Positions 11,366-23,745 are shown, counted from the first letter of the stretch. The stretch: DNA of 64,000 nucleotides from Desmodus rotundus (GCF_022682495.2 NC_071390.1:101502294-101566293), one strand, 5' to 3'. Translations and numbers: made by a program. Notes: generated by a model from the letters alone, not told the origin.

Positions 11366-13020
11366 TAGGAAAAAAATTAACTCTGACAACCACTTTACAA
11401 ATTAATATAAAATTACAGTCAATTTTGTATCCCCACTGGGGAAAGTTACAATGAACACTGGTAAAATTCCCTACTCTGGACCTGAACAAAACAAGAAAGC
11501 TTAGAGTTATGTGATTTTTCAAATACATGTAGAGCTTGAATGATAAAATAAAAAAGAAACTATGAGACATGACTTAAATAATACTGTAAAAAATACAAAC
11601 TAAAATAAAAATCACATCCCAATGTCCCCATTAGTCTAAAATGTAGTGTCCAACCCTTTTGTGGGTTACAACCAAAAATCCTTTAACATCTCAACTAATT
11701 TAATCCTTTTTCTTAAAAAATATGCATGGCCAAAAGGTAGGTTTAAAAATAAAATGCTGTGTTCTAAGGACTGTGTTCTGAGAAAAATTTACAGGACTAA
11801 TGACAATCCTGCAAAATAGTCTGAGGCAGGCAAAGCCTACTGGGACCAAAAATTTTAATAGCATGCTTTTGCATTATTGACATAACCTAAATGATAACAT
11901 TTGGGCACTTCAAAATTTTCATCAAGACTTCAGCTTTCTATAAACCCATAGCAACTCCTATTGATTTCTTTCTTAAATAGTTAAAAACAGTTTTTAACTA
12001 CTTAAGAAATTTTGGTTGTAAAATACCCACAACAAATCAAAGAAGCCATAAATTTAAAGGCCCTATATTTTATAGTATGCATCCAGTTAAATACAGAACA
12101 GTGCCTGTAAGTGCTTGAATCAATGAAACAATTAATAAAAGATATAATGAATGAGTGAAGGAATAATGACTACAGCTTGTCTTCAGGGTTCTGTAACCCT
12201 TTCCATATCTGTAAAGTATCCTTCCAGTGGGGGACAGTGAGTTCTCCCTTTCTCCATTCACAGTTGCATAAAAATACAAAGGAAATCCATCCAAACCACA
12301 GGCACATGTTGGATGAGAGATAATATTTAGGGCTGACTAGTCAAACAAGTCCTCATTCAGATTCTGCCAAAAGAACTGAGGTTTCACAAGGCAAACTCTT
12401 GAATTTAATTCTCCTCATTTCCATTACATTTCCTTGGCACAGACACGGAACTCCTTCAGAAGAGAACTATTAAATACATCACCATAAGCCTCCTAAACAT
12501 TAAGTTCACTTTGTAACAAATTATTTTGCTTTCCTTCCTTTTTAAAAAGTTTTAAGAATTATTCCTCAAAAATAATGTGTGTCTTTATATTAACTACCTT
12601 AGGAATCTTCTACTCCTTTACTCATCACAACTTCCTTTTAGATTTAGGCGATGGATATTCATACCGAGTATTTAACAGTGGGTTCTTACGTTTGGTAGCT
12701 AACTGCCAAATCCATCAAATCATTTACATCACACAGCATTAAGATACTACATTTTGGCAATACGCTTCATGCCACATGTCTGAAAACTTTAGGATTTCAG
12801 ACATTTATCAGTGGAAATGTACATTGTTGATTAGTTTCCAAATCCTCCCTTGAAAGTCAAAGTAAGCCTTCTTAAAGTCATCTGATGGGTTACAAAGACT
12901 ACCTTTGAAAACTGGCTTTTCAAAAACTACAGAAGGTAAAACAACCTTTCTGAAGATTAGACAAGAATAAATGGGTTTAAATATATACTGATTGTGCATT
13001 TGAGTCATCAGCTTTTTTCT
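11366..13020. other. Unassigned AT-rich sequence
   Basis: No open frame with coding character. A possible, very decayed L2 3' end lies near 12,060-12,160 ('gtgcctgtaagtgcttgaat' then GAATGAGTGAAGG), too weak to list separately. Confidence 0.4.
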
Positions 13021-13239
13021 TGTTAAAAAATATTTTATTTAATCTTTATTGTATTTTTTTCATTACCCTTTAGTCCCCTTATAACCCCCCTCACCCTGGC
13101 AATCACCACAGTGTTGTCCATGTCCATGAGTCCTCTTTCCTTTTTAATCAATCCTTCCACCCCCTAACCTCCCCCACCCAGCTTCCATCCTGCTCTCCAC
13201 CTATGAGTCTGTTCCCATTTTCTCTGTGAATTCAGTTTG

Positions 13240-16200
13240 TTCATTAGATTCCACATATAAGTGAAATCATATGGTATTTATCTTTCTCTGATTGGCTTAT
13301 TGCACTTAGCATTATATTCTCCAGGTCCATCAATACAGCCAAAAAGGGTAAATTTTTCTTCTTTCTTATGGCCGAGTACCATTCCATTCTGTACATGTCC
13401 CATAGTTGTTTTATCCACTCATCTACTGATGGACACTTGGGCGGGTCCCATATCTTGGAGATTGTAAATAACGCTGTAATGAACATAGATGTGCTTGTGT
13501 TTTTTCAAATTAGTGTTTTGGGTTCCTTCAGATCTATTCCCAAAAGTGGGATTGCTGGGTCAAAAGGCCAATCCATTTTTAATTTTTTTGAGGTATCTGC
13601 ATAACTGCTTTCCACAGTGGCTGCACCAATCTGCATCCCCACCAAGAGTACAAAAGGGTTCCTGTTCTCCACATCCTCACAGCACTTGTTGTTTGTTGAT
13701 TTATCGATGATAGCCATTCTGACAGGTATGAGATGGTATCTCTGTGGGTTTAATTTGCATTTCTCTGATGATTAGTGATGTTGAGCATCTTTCCATATGT
13801 CTACTGGCCATCTGTATGTGCTCTTTGGAGAAGTGTCTATTCAGGTCCTTTGCCCATTTTTTAATTGGGTTCTTCGGTTTTTTTGGTGTTGAGTTTTGTA
13901 AGTACTTTGTAAATTTTGGCTATTAATCCCTTATCAGATGTATCGGCAAATATGTTCTCCCATCCTGTGGGTTGTCTTTTTATTTTGTTGATGATTTCCT
14001 TTGCTGTGCAAAACTTTTTTGTTTGATGTAGTCCCATTTAATTTTTTTCTTTTGTTTCTCTTGTCTGGGAAGATATATCTGATAAAAATTGTTAAAAGCA
14101 ATGTCTGAGATTTCGTTATGTTTTCTTTAAGGATTTTTATAGTTTCAGGTCTAACATTTAAGTCTTTGATCCATTTTGAATTTATTCTTGTGTGTGATAT
14201 AAGAAGGTGGTCTAGTTTCATTTTTCTGACATAACTGTCCAATTTTCCCAACACCATTTATTCAATAAACTACCTTTAGCCTATTTCATATGCTTGCTTC
14301 CTCTGTTGAATATTATTTGACTATAAAGGTGTGGATTTATTTCTGGGCTCTCTATTTTGTTCCACTGAGCCATGTGTCTATTTTTATGTCAATACCATAT
14401 TGTTTTGATTACTATGACCTTATAGTATAGTTTCATATTAGGTAGCATGATTCCTCCAACTTTGTTCTTCTTTCTCAGGATTGCTGTTCTTATGTGGGGC
14501 CTTTTGTGGTTCCATACACATTATTGAAAAATTTCTCCTAGTTCTGTGAAATATGTCATTGGAATCTTGCATTGAATCTAAAGATTGCTTTGGGTAGTAT
14601 GGACATATTAATGATGTTTATTCTGCCTATCCATGAACATGGTATTGTTCATGAAGAAACTTATTTGTTTCTTCAATTTCTTTCTTTAGTGTCTTATAAT
14701 TTTCTGAGTACAGGTCTTTTACATCCTTGGTTAGGTTTATTCCTAGGTATTTTATTCTTTTTGAAACAATTGTGAATGGGATTGTTTTCTTAATTCCCCT
14801 TTATGTTAGTTCATTATTTGCATATAAAATGCAACTGATTCCTGGATATTAATTTTGTATCCTGCTACTTTGCTGAATTCATTTATCCATTCTAGTAGTT
14901 TCTTGGTGGAATCTTTAGGGTTCTCTATGTAGATTATCATGTCATCTGCAAATGAAGGCAGTTTTACTACTTGCTTTCCAATTCAGATCCTCTTATTTCT
15001 TCTTCTTGTCTGATCACTGTGGCTAGGACTTCGAGTACTTTGTTGAATAGAAGAGATGAAAATGGACATCCTAGTCTTCTTCCTGAACTTATGGGGAATG
15101 CTTGTAGTTATTGCTTGTTGAGTATATGCTGACAGTGGGCTTGTCATATATGGCCTTTTTTATGTTTAGTTACATTCCCTCTATTCCTACTTTGCTGAGA
15201 GTTTTTATCACAAATGAGTGTTGGATTTTATCAAATGCTTTTTCTGTATCTATTGATATAATCGTGTGGTTTTTATCCTTCATTCGTTTGATGTGGTGAA
15301 TCATATTTATTAATTTGCGAATGTTGTACCAACCTTGCATTCTCCGAATAAATCCCACTTGACCATGGTGTATGAGCCTTTCAATGCACGGCTGTATTCA
15401 GTTTGCTAATATTTTGCTGAGGATTTTAGCATCTGTGTTCATCAGGGATACTGTATAATTTTCTTTCTTTGTAGTGTCTTTATCTGGTTTTGGAATGAGG
15501 ATAATCCTAGCCTTGTAAAATGAGTTTGGGAGTCTTCCATCTTCTTGAATTTTATGAAATAGTTTGAGGAGAGGTGTTAAATCTTCTTAGTATGTTTGGT
15601 AAAATTCACCTGTGACGCCATCTGGTTCAGGCTTTTCTTTTGGGGGAGTTTTTTGATTTCTGCTTCAATTACTATGTATAATCTGTCTATTCAGATTCTC
15701 TGATTCTTCCTGATTTAGTTTTGGAAGATTGGGCATTTCTAGAAATTCATACATTTTGTACTTGGAAGATTGGGTGTCTCTAGAAATTTATCCATTTTGT
15801 CCAAGCTGCCCAGTTTGTTGGCATATAGTTGGTCATAATATTTGCTTATAATCCTTTGCATTCCTTGGTGTCAGTTGTTATTTCTACTCTTTCATTTCTG
15901 ATTTTATTTATTTGTGTCTTCTGAGCACAGGTCTTTTACATCTTTTTTTCTTGATGAGTCTGGTTAAAGGTTTGTCAATCTTGTTTATCTTCTCAAAGAA
16001 CAAGTTCTTGGATTCATTGATCTTTTATATATTTTTTAATTCTATTTCATTTATTTCTGCTGTGATCTTTATTATTTCTTTCTTTCTACTCACTTTGGGC
16101 TTTGTTTGTTGTTCTTTACAAGTTCATTTAATTTGACCTTTTTCTTGTTTTTTCAGATAGGCCTTTAATGCTATGAGTTTCCCTCTTAGGATTGTTTTTC

Positions 16201-17090
16201 CAGTGTTCCACAGGTTTTGGATTGTTGTGTCCTCATTTTCATTTGTTTCAAGGTATCTTTTGATTTCTTCCTTGATCTCATTGTTGACCCATTCTTTGTT
16301 TAATAACATGTTATTTAGCTTCCATATCTTTGATGTCTTTCAGTGATCTTGTGATTGATTTCTAATCATAGCATTGTGGTCAGAGAAGATGCTTCATGTG
16401 ATTTCAATCTTCTTAAATTTATTGAGATGTCTCTTTGTGTCCTAACATGTGGACACAAAGAAACATTTTCTTTGAACGTGAAACATTTCTATCATAGAAA
16501 ATGTTCCATGTGCAATTGAAAAGTATGTCTATTCTGCTACTTTGGGGTGAAATGCTCTGAAGATATCAATTAAATCCATTTGATCTACTGTATCATTTAA
16601 GGCAGTTGTCTCCTTGTTGATTTTCTGCCTGGAAGATCTATCCATCGAAGTCAATGGGGTGTTAAAACTATAACTGTATTTCTTTCATTCTCTCCCCTTA
16701 TGTCCATCATGATTTGTTTTACATATTTTGGTGCTCCTATGTTGGGTACATAAATGTTTACTGGGTTATATCCTCTAATTGAATTGCTCCCTTTATCATT
16801 ATGTAATGTCTTTCTTTGTTTCTTACTATAGCTTTGGTTTTAAAATCTACATTGTCAGATATAAGTATGCTACCCCAGCTTTTTTTTTCTTTTCCATTTG
16901 CATGAAATACCATTTTCCATTCCTTTACTTTTTTGTCTGCGTATATCTTTTGATCTGAGATGTGTGTCTTGGAGCATATATATGGATCTTGTTTTCTTAT
17001 CCATTCAGCTACCCTGTGTCTTTTGCTTCGAGCATTTACGCCATTTACATTCAAGGTGATTATTGATAGATACATTATGTAGTGCCATTT
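13240..17090 (-). pseudogene. L1 ORF2 relic (endonuclease-reverse transcriptase)
   Basis: ORF2p supplies the endonuclease and reverse transcriptase used for target-primed insertion. Fragments read right to left: the N-terminal endonuclease start (SIITLNVNGVNARSKRHR, about 17,040-17,090), the 'IRKQDPYIC' stretch (about 16,985), an RT motif ([13 protein letters not shown], about 15,230), the polymerase FADD box at 14,941-14,952, and the C-terminal part 'DPAIPLLGIDLKEPKTLI' (about 13,505-13,560). At about 16,962-16,976 the usual 'CLQETH' stretch reads 'C-SKTH': a 6-nt deletion removes the catalytic glutamate. Multiple stops and frame changes break the rest. The length is close to the usual 3.8 kb, so it decayed in place without a large deletion. 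Minus-strand open segments at 13,934-14,257, 15,170-15,358, 16,124-16,309 and 16,758-17,180 all belong to it. Confidence 0.92.
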
Positions 17091-17179
17091 TATTGTTAGA
17101 CTATTTTCCTCTGTTTTTTTTCTTTCTCTTTTTCTTCTTCTTCTTAATGTAAGCCCTTTAATATTTGTTGCAGTACTCA

Positions 17180-17990
17180 TTTGGTGTTAACAAACTCCTT
17201 TAGCTTTTTCTTGTCTGGGAAGCTCCTTATTTCTCCTTTGATTTTGAGTGATAGCCTTGGTGGGTAAAGCAGCCTTCGTTGTAGGTCCTTGGTTTTCATC
17301 ACTTTGAATATTTCACGCCACTCCCTCTGGCCTGAAATGTTTCTGTTGAGTAATCAGATGACAGTCTAATTCATGTTCCCTTGTATGTAATTACCTGCTT
17401 TTCTCCTGTAGCTTTTAGGATTCTCTCCTTGTCTTTAATTGTGATGCGTCTAGGTGTAGGCCTCTTTGGGTCCAACTTGTTTGGGACCATCTGAGCTTCC
17501 TGGAAGCTTAGACTTTTGTGTGTCTTTTTCCTTCACCAGATTAGGAAGTTTTCAGTCATTATTTCTTCAAATAGGCTCTTGATCCCTTGCTTGCTCTCTT
17601 ATCCTTCTAGTATTCCCATGATATGGATGTTGTTAAGCTTCATGTTGTCCACAATGTTTCTTAAGCTCGCCTCATTTTTTTAAATTCCTTTTTCTTTTTG
17701 CTTCTCTGCCTCGGTGTTTTTTTCCTACCTTTTCTTCCAAATCAGATTTGATCCTCTGCTTCATCTAACCTACTGCTTATTCCTTCCCTTGTATTATTTA
17801 CTTCATATATTGCATTCTTTATTTCTGACTGGTCCTTTTTTACATTTTCTATGACTTTTTTCATCCTTTTGAGTATCCTTATAATAATTACTCTAAATTC
17901 TCTATCTGATAAATTGCTTGTCTCCATTTCATCTAGTTCTTTTGGAGAATTCGCTCATTCTTTCATTTGGGGTCTGTTTCTTTGTCTTAC
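17180..17990 (-). pseudogene. L1 ORF1 relic (RNA-binding protein)
   Basis: ORF1p is the trimeric, coiled-coil RNA chaperone of the L1 particle. The clearest part is the open segment 17,742-17,927, which begins METSNLSDREFRVIIIRILK and continues with a charged, heptad-like stretch ending in 'SRLDEAEDQI', the classical ORF1 coiled-coil region. Downstream (17,200-17,740) the RNA-binding and C-terminal domains are present only as broken frames. The full-length protein is usually about 330-360 residues; here no frame exceeds 61. Confidence 0.85.
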
Positions 17991-17999
17991 ATTTTAGCT

Positions 18000-18810
18000 G
18001 CTTCTTTGTATTTCCCTCCTTAGCTGTTAAACTAATCAGCCATTAAACTGCGCTGCTATTAAACTAATCAAGCTGTAATTAGCAGCCCCAGCTTAAGCTG
18101 CACATGCTGGGGCAGGGAAATTCCTGTGGGCATGGCTCTTGCTTCCCCTCAGGCTGATGCCACTTGGAGAGGAATGCTCTGCCTGAGAAAGATGGCTTCT
18201 GCAGTATGTGGAATAACTCAGCACAGGGGTCTTAGTGGCTGTTCCTTTAGTTCTCTCCCCAGTACCATCAACCCCAGACTCTCCTGGAAGTGTCTCTAGT
18301 CTACTCTGCCCTCCCTCTGCCAGAGCCCAGGGTAAGTGGCTACAAACAAAATTTTGTGCTTTGGGCCTTTAAGAGATTCTCTGCATCTCCAGTCATCTCT
18401 CCCTGGAAGACAGAAACCCTGCTGCTTTTCACAGCTGAATGTTATCTGGGTTCCTTTTGGGCTTTGATGCTATAAGCTGGATAGCCCAGCTTGGGGTTTA
18501 GACCCCACACTTATCAAGGGAACACCGCCCCCGCAGCTGCTGAAATATCTGTCTGGATCTTCAGCTGCCCCCGTGGGAGCCCAGCCAGGCCTCTCGCAGC
18601 TCCTCTGCACTCCCTACCAGTCTCGTTGTGGTGTAGTGGTTTTTTCTGTCTGACCTTGGCTATAAGGCTTCTCTGCAGCTAGTGTTCAGTTGGTTATTCA
18701 GGATGATTTCTCTACCATTTAGTTGTAATTCCAGATCAGTTCTGGGAGGAGGTTAGTGTAGCTTCCACTTACTCCTCTGCCTTCTTGGATTTCTCACCTC
18801 TTTTCCTTTT
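18000..18810 (-). promoter_or_regulatory. L1 5' UTR / internal promoter region
   Basis: About 800 bp upstream of the ORF1 relic, notably more GC-rich than the flanks and ending near 'gccttcttggatttctcacc'. By position this is the L1 5' UTR, which in active copies holds an internal RNA polymerase II promoter. Plus-strand frames at 18,290-18,475 and 18,491-18,682 are antisense artefacts of this GC-rich part. No activity can be inferred. Confidence 0.7.
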
Positions 18811-21210
18811 TTATTTTTTTCAGGTTTTCAAAAGAGTACCATTCATTCACTTTATTCTACCCTGATATAATCAACCACCATTTACTGTTAATATGGCAAA
18901 ACATTATCCCAAATAAGACTTTTCAGCTTGAATATTGTTGCAATACACTAACAATTTCAAGCACATGTAACAAAATAAGTCACTCAAATATTCAGTGATA
19001 AATTAAAATTTCCTGTATTCTTCAAATCTTAATTTTTAAATGATAATGAAGAGACATGTTATCATTATATTGATACTAACTAATAAAGGATTCTAATTCT
19101 AGTATGCACAGAGAATCCATTCCATTTTACATCAGCCAGAACACCAAAGAGACACAGGACTCAGCTTCCCTTAGAACAAAGTAAATAATATATTTATTTC
19201 TTTTCTAAAAATATGCTGCTGAGTTTCTTTTAACCTAGGAATAATGCAAATTTGGGGCTCAGACATGCTTTGGAGAACAAAGGAAACTCACCTTATTATC
19301 CTTCATTGGAAGAGAGATAATGATGCAAAACCAAAGTGCTAGAAAAAGGATAGCAACTGAGGGTCCTTTCTGACTGACGTACCTTCTCCAGCGCACATCA
19401 CTACATGAGGCACATGTGAGGTCAATATGCCTGGGCTCCAAGGCTTCACACCACAAGAGCATACAGAGACAATGCATGAGCAGCTCATGCTTCTCTTGGA
19501 AAAGCTTGGAAGATCCTAAACCAAACCTTCCCAGACAAAAAAAATCAGCTGTTTTCTGAGAAGCCTTTGAAAGTATTATTCTGGGTAATACAATAGTAAA
19601 ATGAACGATGATGAGGTGGAAGACCAGGATATTTGCAAAACAAGGCCTAGCTAAACTTCATAAAGTGACCCTCTTACTTACTACAGGATATTGTCAAGAA
19701 AATAAGACATCGAGCTGTCACATTACCCTTTGAACCCCTTGATGGGCATGCCCACATTCACAGAATAAATCATATAAAGGTAGCAATAGAAATTGTTTAC
19801 CAAAAGTAGAAATTTGGTCTTTGCATACACAAAGACTAGATTTATGTAGAGTTTGAAGATGAATTCATGAACTGAATGGAGGTTTAAGAAAGTGAAATGG
19901 AGTGAAAGTGTTTGGAATTAGATGCATGGTTAGTTAGCGATAGAAAACAATGGGTCAGTGACATTTAATGAGTGTTTTCTTCATGCACAGCAAAATAGTA
20001 TTGCCTGTTAATGAACTATGCTCTATCATCATCAATTTCTCAGCAAAGAATAAAAGTTTTTCTTCTACAGTTCTCTATTAAGAATCTTGCTTTATTATTA
20101 CTTATTATTGTTGGTGTTGTTATTAAAAGTTCTATAGATTTAAAGTTCCACTTGGCAACTAGTTAACCAAATAGAAACTTTTTACAAGTTCACCCACTTG
20201 GCACTTAGCTGTAGAACTCCTAACAAACAGCAACTTCCCCTGCCATGTGGCGGGAGAGTTGCTGACAGGTGAACCATGGTAATTTAAATTATGTTTCTTA
20301 GGTAAACAACAAATTTCACTTTTTAAGACATAAATAACAGTCATTTGAAGTAATGGGGACATTGACTGGAGATAGATGACATGTCAATTTTGCGAAGGCC
20401 TCTGTTTCAGTAAACTATTTCTATTGCTATATAAATGCATATATATGAAGACCTCCTGTTGCTCTAGACAACACTTGTGTGATCCTTCATCAGTATACTT
20501 CCTAAAAATTTTCTTGATTTTTAGTGCGCTATTTTTCTTTAAGCAGCCACAGAAGTGCTAAACTGTATAAGCTGCCACCTAGTTTCAACATCCACGCTGT
20601 TACAGTTACGCATCTGGGAGCCAGAGGAGCCCTGGCGAACCTGGTGCAGGATATGGTGGTTAAGCCGAGATGCTCCAAAACACAGGGAGGCCAGGGACTG
20701 AGAATCCACACCTCTGGACAAGCAGATGTTTGTACTGGTGATACCAGCACTTGCTTTAAGTAAGAAGCCCCATAATCCATACAGATCTAAGGCTTTGGAT
20801 AAGATAATAAAGCTACCTGTCCTATTAAGGATTAACTAATAGTCCTATGTGGCAGATATAATTCATTTTAAGTATAATTCAAATATCTTTGATATTGTGG
20901 ATCATTTTCATTCTCTAAGTGATAATTAAACTTTTTTATTCTCAGGAAAAAAAAACAACAAAACTTTCATCTCACATCGTTAAAGTTTCACCAGGCTTCT
21001 TTATTTAGATTAGTTTTCTTTACTAATTTAAACAACTTTACTGTCCAGTTCAGATAATTCCACCCAATAGTAAGAAATATAACTTATCAAGAAGATAAGG
21101 AACATGACCCTGGCCTCTCAACCTATCTCAGGCACGGATTTGTATTATCACTGGTAACTGCAAAAATTGAGACATTCGAAAATCAAGTGAAATAATGTAG
21201 AGGACATATT
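18811..21210. other. Unassigned sequence
   Basis: AT-rich. A slightly GC-richer patch at about 20,540-20,765 carries overlapping short frames on both strands (up to 83 codons), none with a domain I recognise. No repeat family identified with confidence. Confidence 0.4.
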
Positions 21211-21214
21211 AAGT

Positions 21215-21385
21215 AGTGATGAAAAGTATAAATTTTGAAATCTGACTGTCTTCATTCACTCCTGGCTTCTGCATTTACCAGAGTTTTAAGTTTGGATAGG
21301 TTACTCAATCTGAAAAGTCAGTCTCCTTCCTTATCTGTAAATGGTTATAACATAAACTACTTTAAAGGAGGCAGTGATGCAAAAG
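21215..21385 (+). repeat. MIR SINE relic
   Basis: MIR-type order: 'tttgaaatctgactgtcttc', 'ctcctggcttctgcatttac', 'ggataggttactcaatctga', 'cagtctccttccttatctgt' and 'aaatggttataacataaac'. Ancient and inactive. Confidence 0.75.
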
Positions 21386-21389
21386 TGAA

Positions 21390-21590
21390 GGAAGAAGGAG
21401 GATGTTTTTTTTAAATGAAACTAAGGCCAATTATAAAACTGCATATAATATGGGCCAATTTTTGAAAGAAAACCTGGAAACACAGGCTCACAAGTTAATA
21501 TCTGCCCTTTTTTGGCAATTGAAATAAGGGAAATAGTTATTTTCTATTTGTCAACCTTGTTCATATTATGGAATTTTTTACCATAAAAAG
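21390..21590 (+). mobile_element. Possible L1M 3'-end relic
   Basis: Resembles an old L1 3' UTR: 'tgcatataatatgggccaat', a 'gaaaacctggaaacacaggc' block, then 'ttcatattatggaatttttt' and 'accataaaaag'. Too diverged for subfamily assignment. Confidence 0.4.
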
Positions 21591-23050
21591 AAAATGTAGA
21601 TATACATATTCTCCCATGGCACCTCTAACCCTAAAAAATGAAAATAGTTGTAAAAAATCTAACATCTTTAATACCAAACTTATCTTCTCAAAGAATGTTA
21701 ACCTCTAATAATTATTGCTACATATTTCCCTACAAATAACCCTGGAAAGATGTTTTTTATAGGGGCAGAGTTTGGGACAGAATCCTGGAGAAGAATATCA
21801 TATTCCATATATTCCCAGAAATGGTGAGAAACTTCCAATTCCAATGCCTCGTATTCAGACTTCAGAAGTGAGGGTACAAGACCACACAGTGATAGCTCTG
21901 AGAAGGTTATGTCATGCTCAGGTCGGTGTCACACATAATGTCGCAGAACTGCCCCCAGATAATTTGAAAATACTTCAAAATAAGATTGGAAGGGAGAGTC
22001 GGGAAAAACCATAGATATTCAACATCATTTCTCAAACACTATGTGATTTAGCCTCAATCGTGATCAGAAAGGTAGAGGTTGAGGAGGAATGAACAGGTGA
22101 AGCTGCACTCTGAATGATTACAGGTAAGAGAAAGGTTAAGTTATTAAGAGTTGCAGTCAGTAGCAGGAAAGTTGGCTAAATAAACTACAGTAAACTACAG
22201 TAAATAGTTCTTGATTCACCAAGTCCAAACTTACGTGGCCTCGTGGAAGATAAAGTTGAAAAGAAATTGTTTGTAAAGGAACAGTGTGATTTGGGGAGAC
22301 TATTCCTTAAAACAGAGGTTTGAAAATATGTAAAATGTAATAGTAAATTAAAATAGTAAAAATGTAACAAGTGTGCAAAGGAAAAATACCCATACAGGCT
22401 AAGACAAACCTCCTGTTTCTCACAGTAGTCATCCATTATGTTTCTCCAGAAACAAGTCGAGGTGTTTCATCTGTTCTCTCCTCCGACTGCCTTTCCTGGT
22501 AATTTATTCCATATGTTTATTATCCCTTTCATGACATTCCCTACCCAGCATGGAGAGCAGAAAAAGGCTGCCTTTCAGGCTGACATCCGGCTGTCTCTTT
22601 CACAAAGCTGAGACCCTTCAGTGCTTCTCTTCGGTTCCCCCTTCATACACCGTGGCCTGACCGAGCTACTGCTGAAATGTTCCTTCTGATTCCCTAAGAA
22701 AGCTCACAACCAAGAAGACTTCAGTGAACTTCATTCTATAAATAAATCACCCATTATCCAGGCCATTGTCTTTGCAAAAAGCTTAAAAAGTAACATGAAA
22801 TGCATTATATTTTTGTAGTATTGTGTTCCCATTGGTAACTAAATTCCACATGAGGAGCAATTGCCATCACACTGAGCCACAACACGATTGTCCTGTTTGC
22901 CCTATAGAAGGGAGTCCGTTACATCCAACTATTCTAATTCACTTCAAATACACTCAAACATGTATGAAACTTTCAACTTCAAATGCATGTGTGTGTATAT
23001 TTATTTGGAAAATATATAAAGTTATAAATGTGTAATCATTTACACAGGTA
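21591..23050. other. Unassigned sequence
   Basis: Contains an 80-codon plus-strand frame at 21,772-22,014 (starting MGQNPGEEYHIPYIPRNGEK) with fairly balanced composition but no domain I recognise. There is no clear acceptor or donor around it. A short tandem pair 'taaactacag' occurs at about 22,180-22,200. Confidence 0.4.
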
Positions 23051-23054
23051 AACA

Positions 23055-23745
23055 TTTATTTAATTACTTTGTGATTTTTTTCTCAACCTTTGTATGATTT
23101 AGTAGTATGTTGTCTAATTTTCAGATATCTTTTTTGAAATTCATTTCTGATTTAATTCCATTGGTCAGAGAATATATTCTGTATGGTTTCAATCCTCTTA
23201 AATTTATTGTACCTTGTTTAATGGCTCAGAATATAGACCAGTGGTGAATGTACACTAGAGAATGTTCTGCTATTGGGTGGAATGTTCTAGAAATATTAAT
23301 AAAATTAAGTCAGCTGATAGTGTTTTTCAGGTTTTCTATCTCCTTACTTGTCCTATCAATTTCTGAGGAGTATTGAATTATTTAATTAAAATTGTAGAAT
23401 TTGTACAATTTTCCCTTTGTAGTCCTATTTTGCTTCATATATTTAGAAGTTGTTACTAGTTGCACAGACTTTCAGGGTTGTTATGTTCTTTTGATGAATT
23501 GACCCCTCATCATTATGAAATATCCCTCTGTATCCCTAGTAATCTTCCTTATTTGAAAACTTTAGCTTTCTTTACACTTATAGTGAATTTCTAAACACAC
23601 ATTTGGTTGAATTTCACTGTTTATCCAGTATGATAATATCTGCCTTTTAAATGGGGTTGTTTAGACTATTTACATTTAATATAATTATCATTATGTTTGG
23701 GTTTAAATCTATCATTTTTTCTATGTATTTAAGTAAATACTCATA
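23055..23745 (-). mobile_element. Old L1 fragment, ORF2 5' region (antisense)
   Basis: Read on the plus strand, it contains words matching the antisense of L1 ORF2: 'ttggtcagagaatatattct', 'caatcctcttaaatttattg', 'tgggtggaatgttctagaaa' and 'atatttagaagttgttacta', running toward the ORF2 start ('ctatttacatttaatataat', about 23,668-23,687). The parallel stretch in the large L1 lies at about 16,370-17,060 in the same order. Older and more diverged than that copy, with no open frame. Confidence 0.75.

Larger units (their letters stand above)
13025..18810 (-). mobile_element. Near-full-length L1 retrotransposon (inactive)
   Basis: A single L1 of about 5.8 kb on the minus strand. From right to left it holds a 5' UTR (about 18,000-18,810), an ORF1 relic, an ORF2 relic, and a G-rich 3' UTR ending in a tail at about 13,025. 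The 3' UTR matches the short copies at 1.5, 10.7, 35.8 and 41.0 kb. Because the 5' end is retained, this was a full-length insertion, unlike every other L1 fragment of this family here. Both ORFs are broken by stops and frameshifts. It also carries local duplications and a hairpin-type insertion (see findings). I could not define a convincing target-site duplication because both flanks are T-rich. Confidence 0.92.

Noticed and set aside
18290..18682. Two GC-rich plus-strand frames suggesting a gene
   Set aside because: They are antisense to the 5' UTR of the minus-strand L1.
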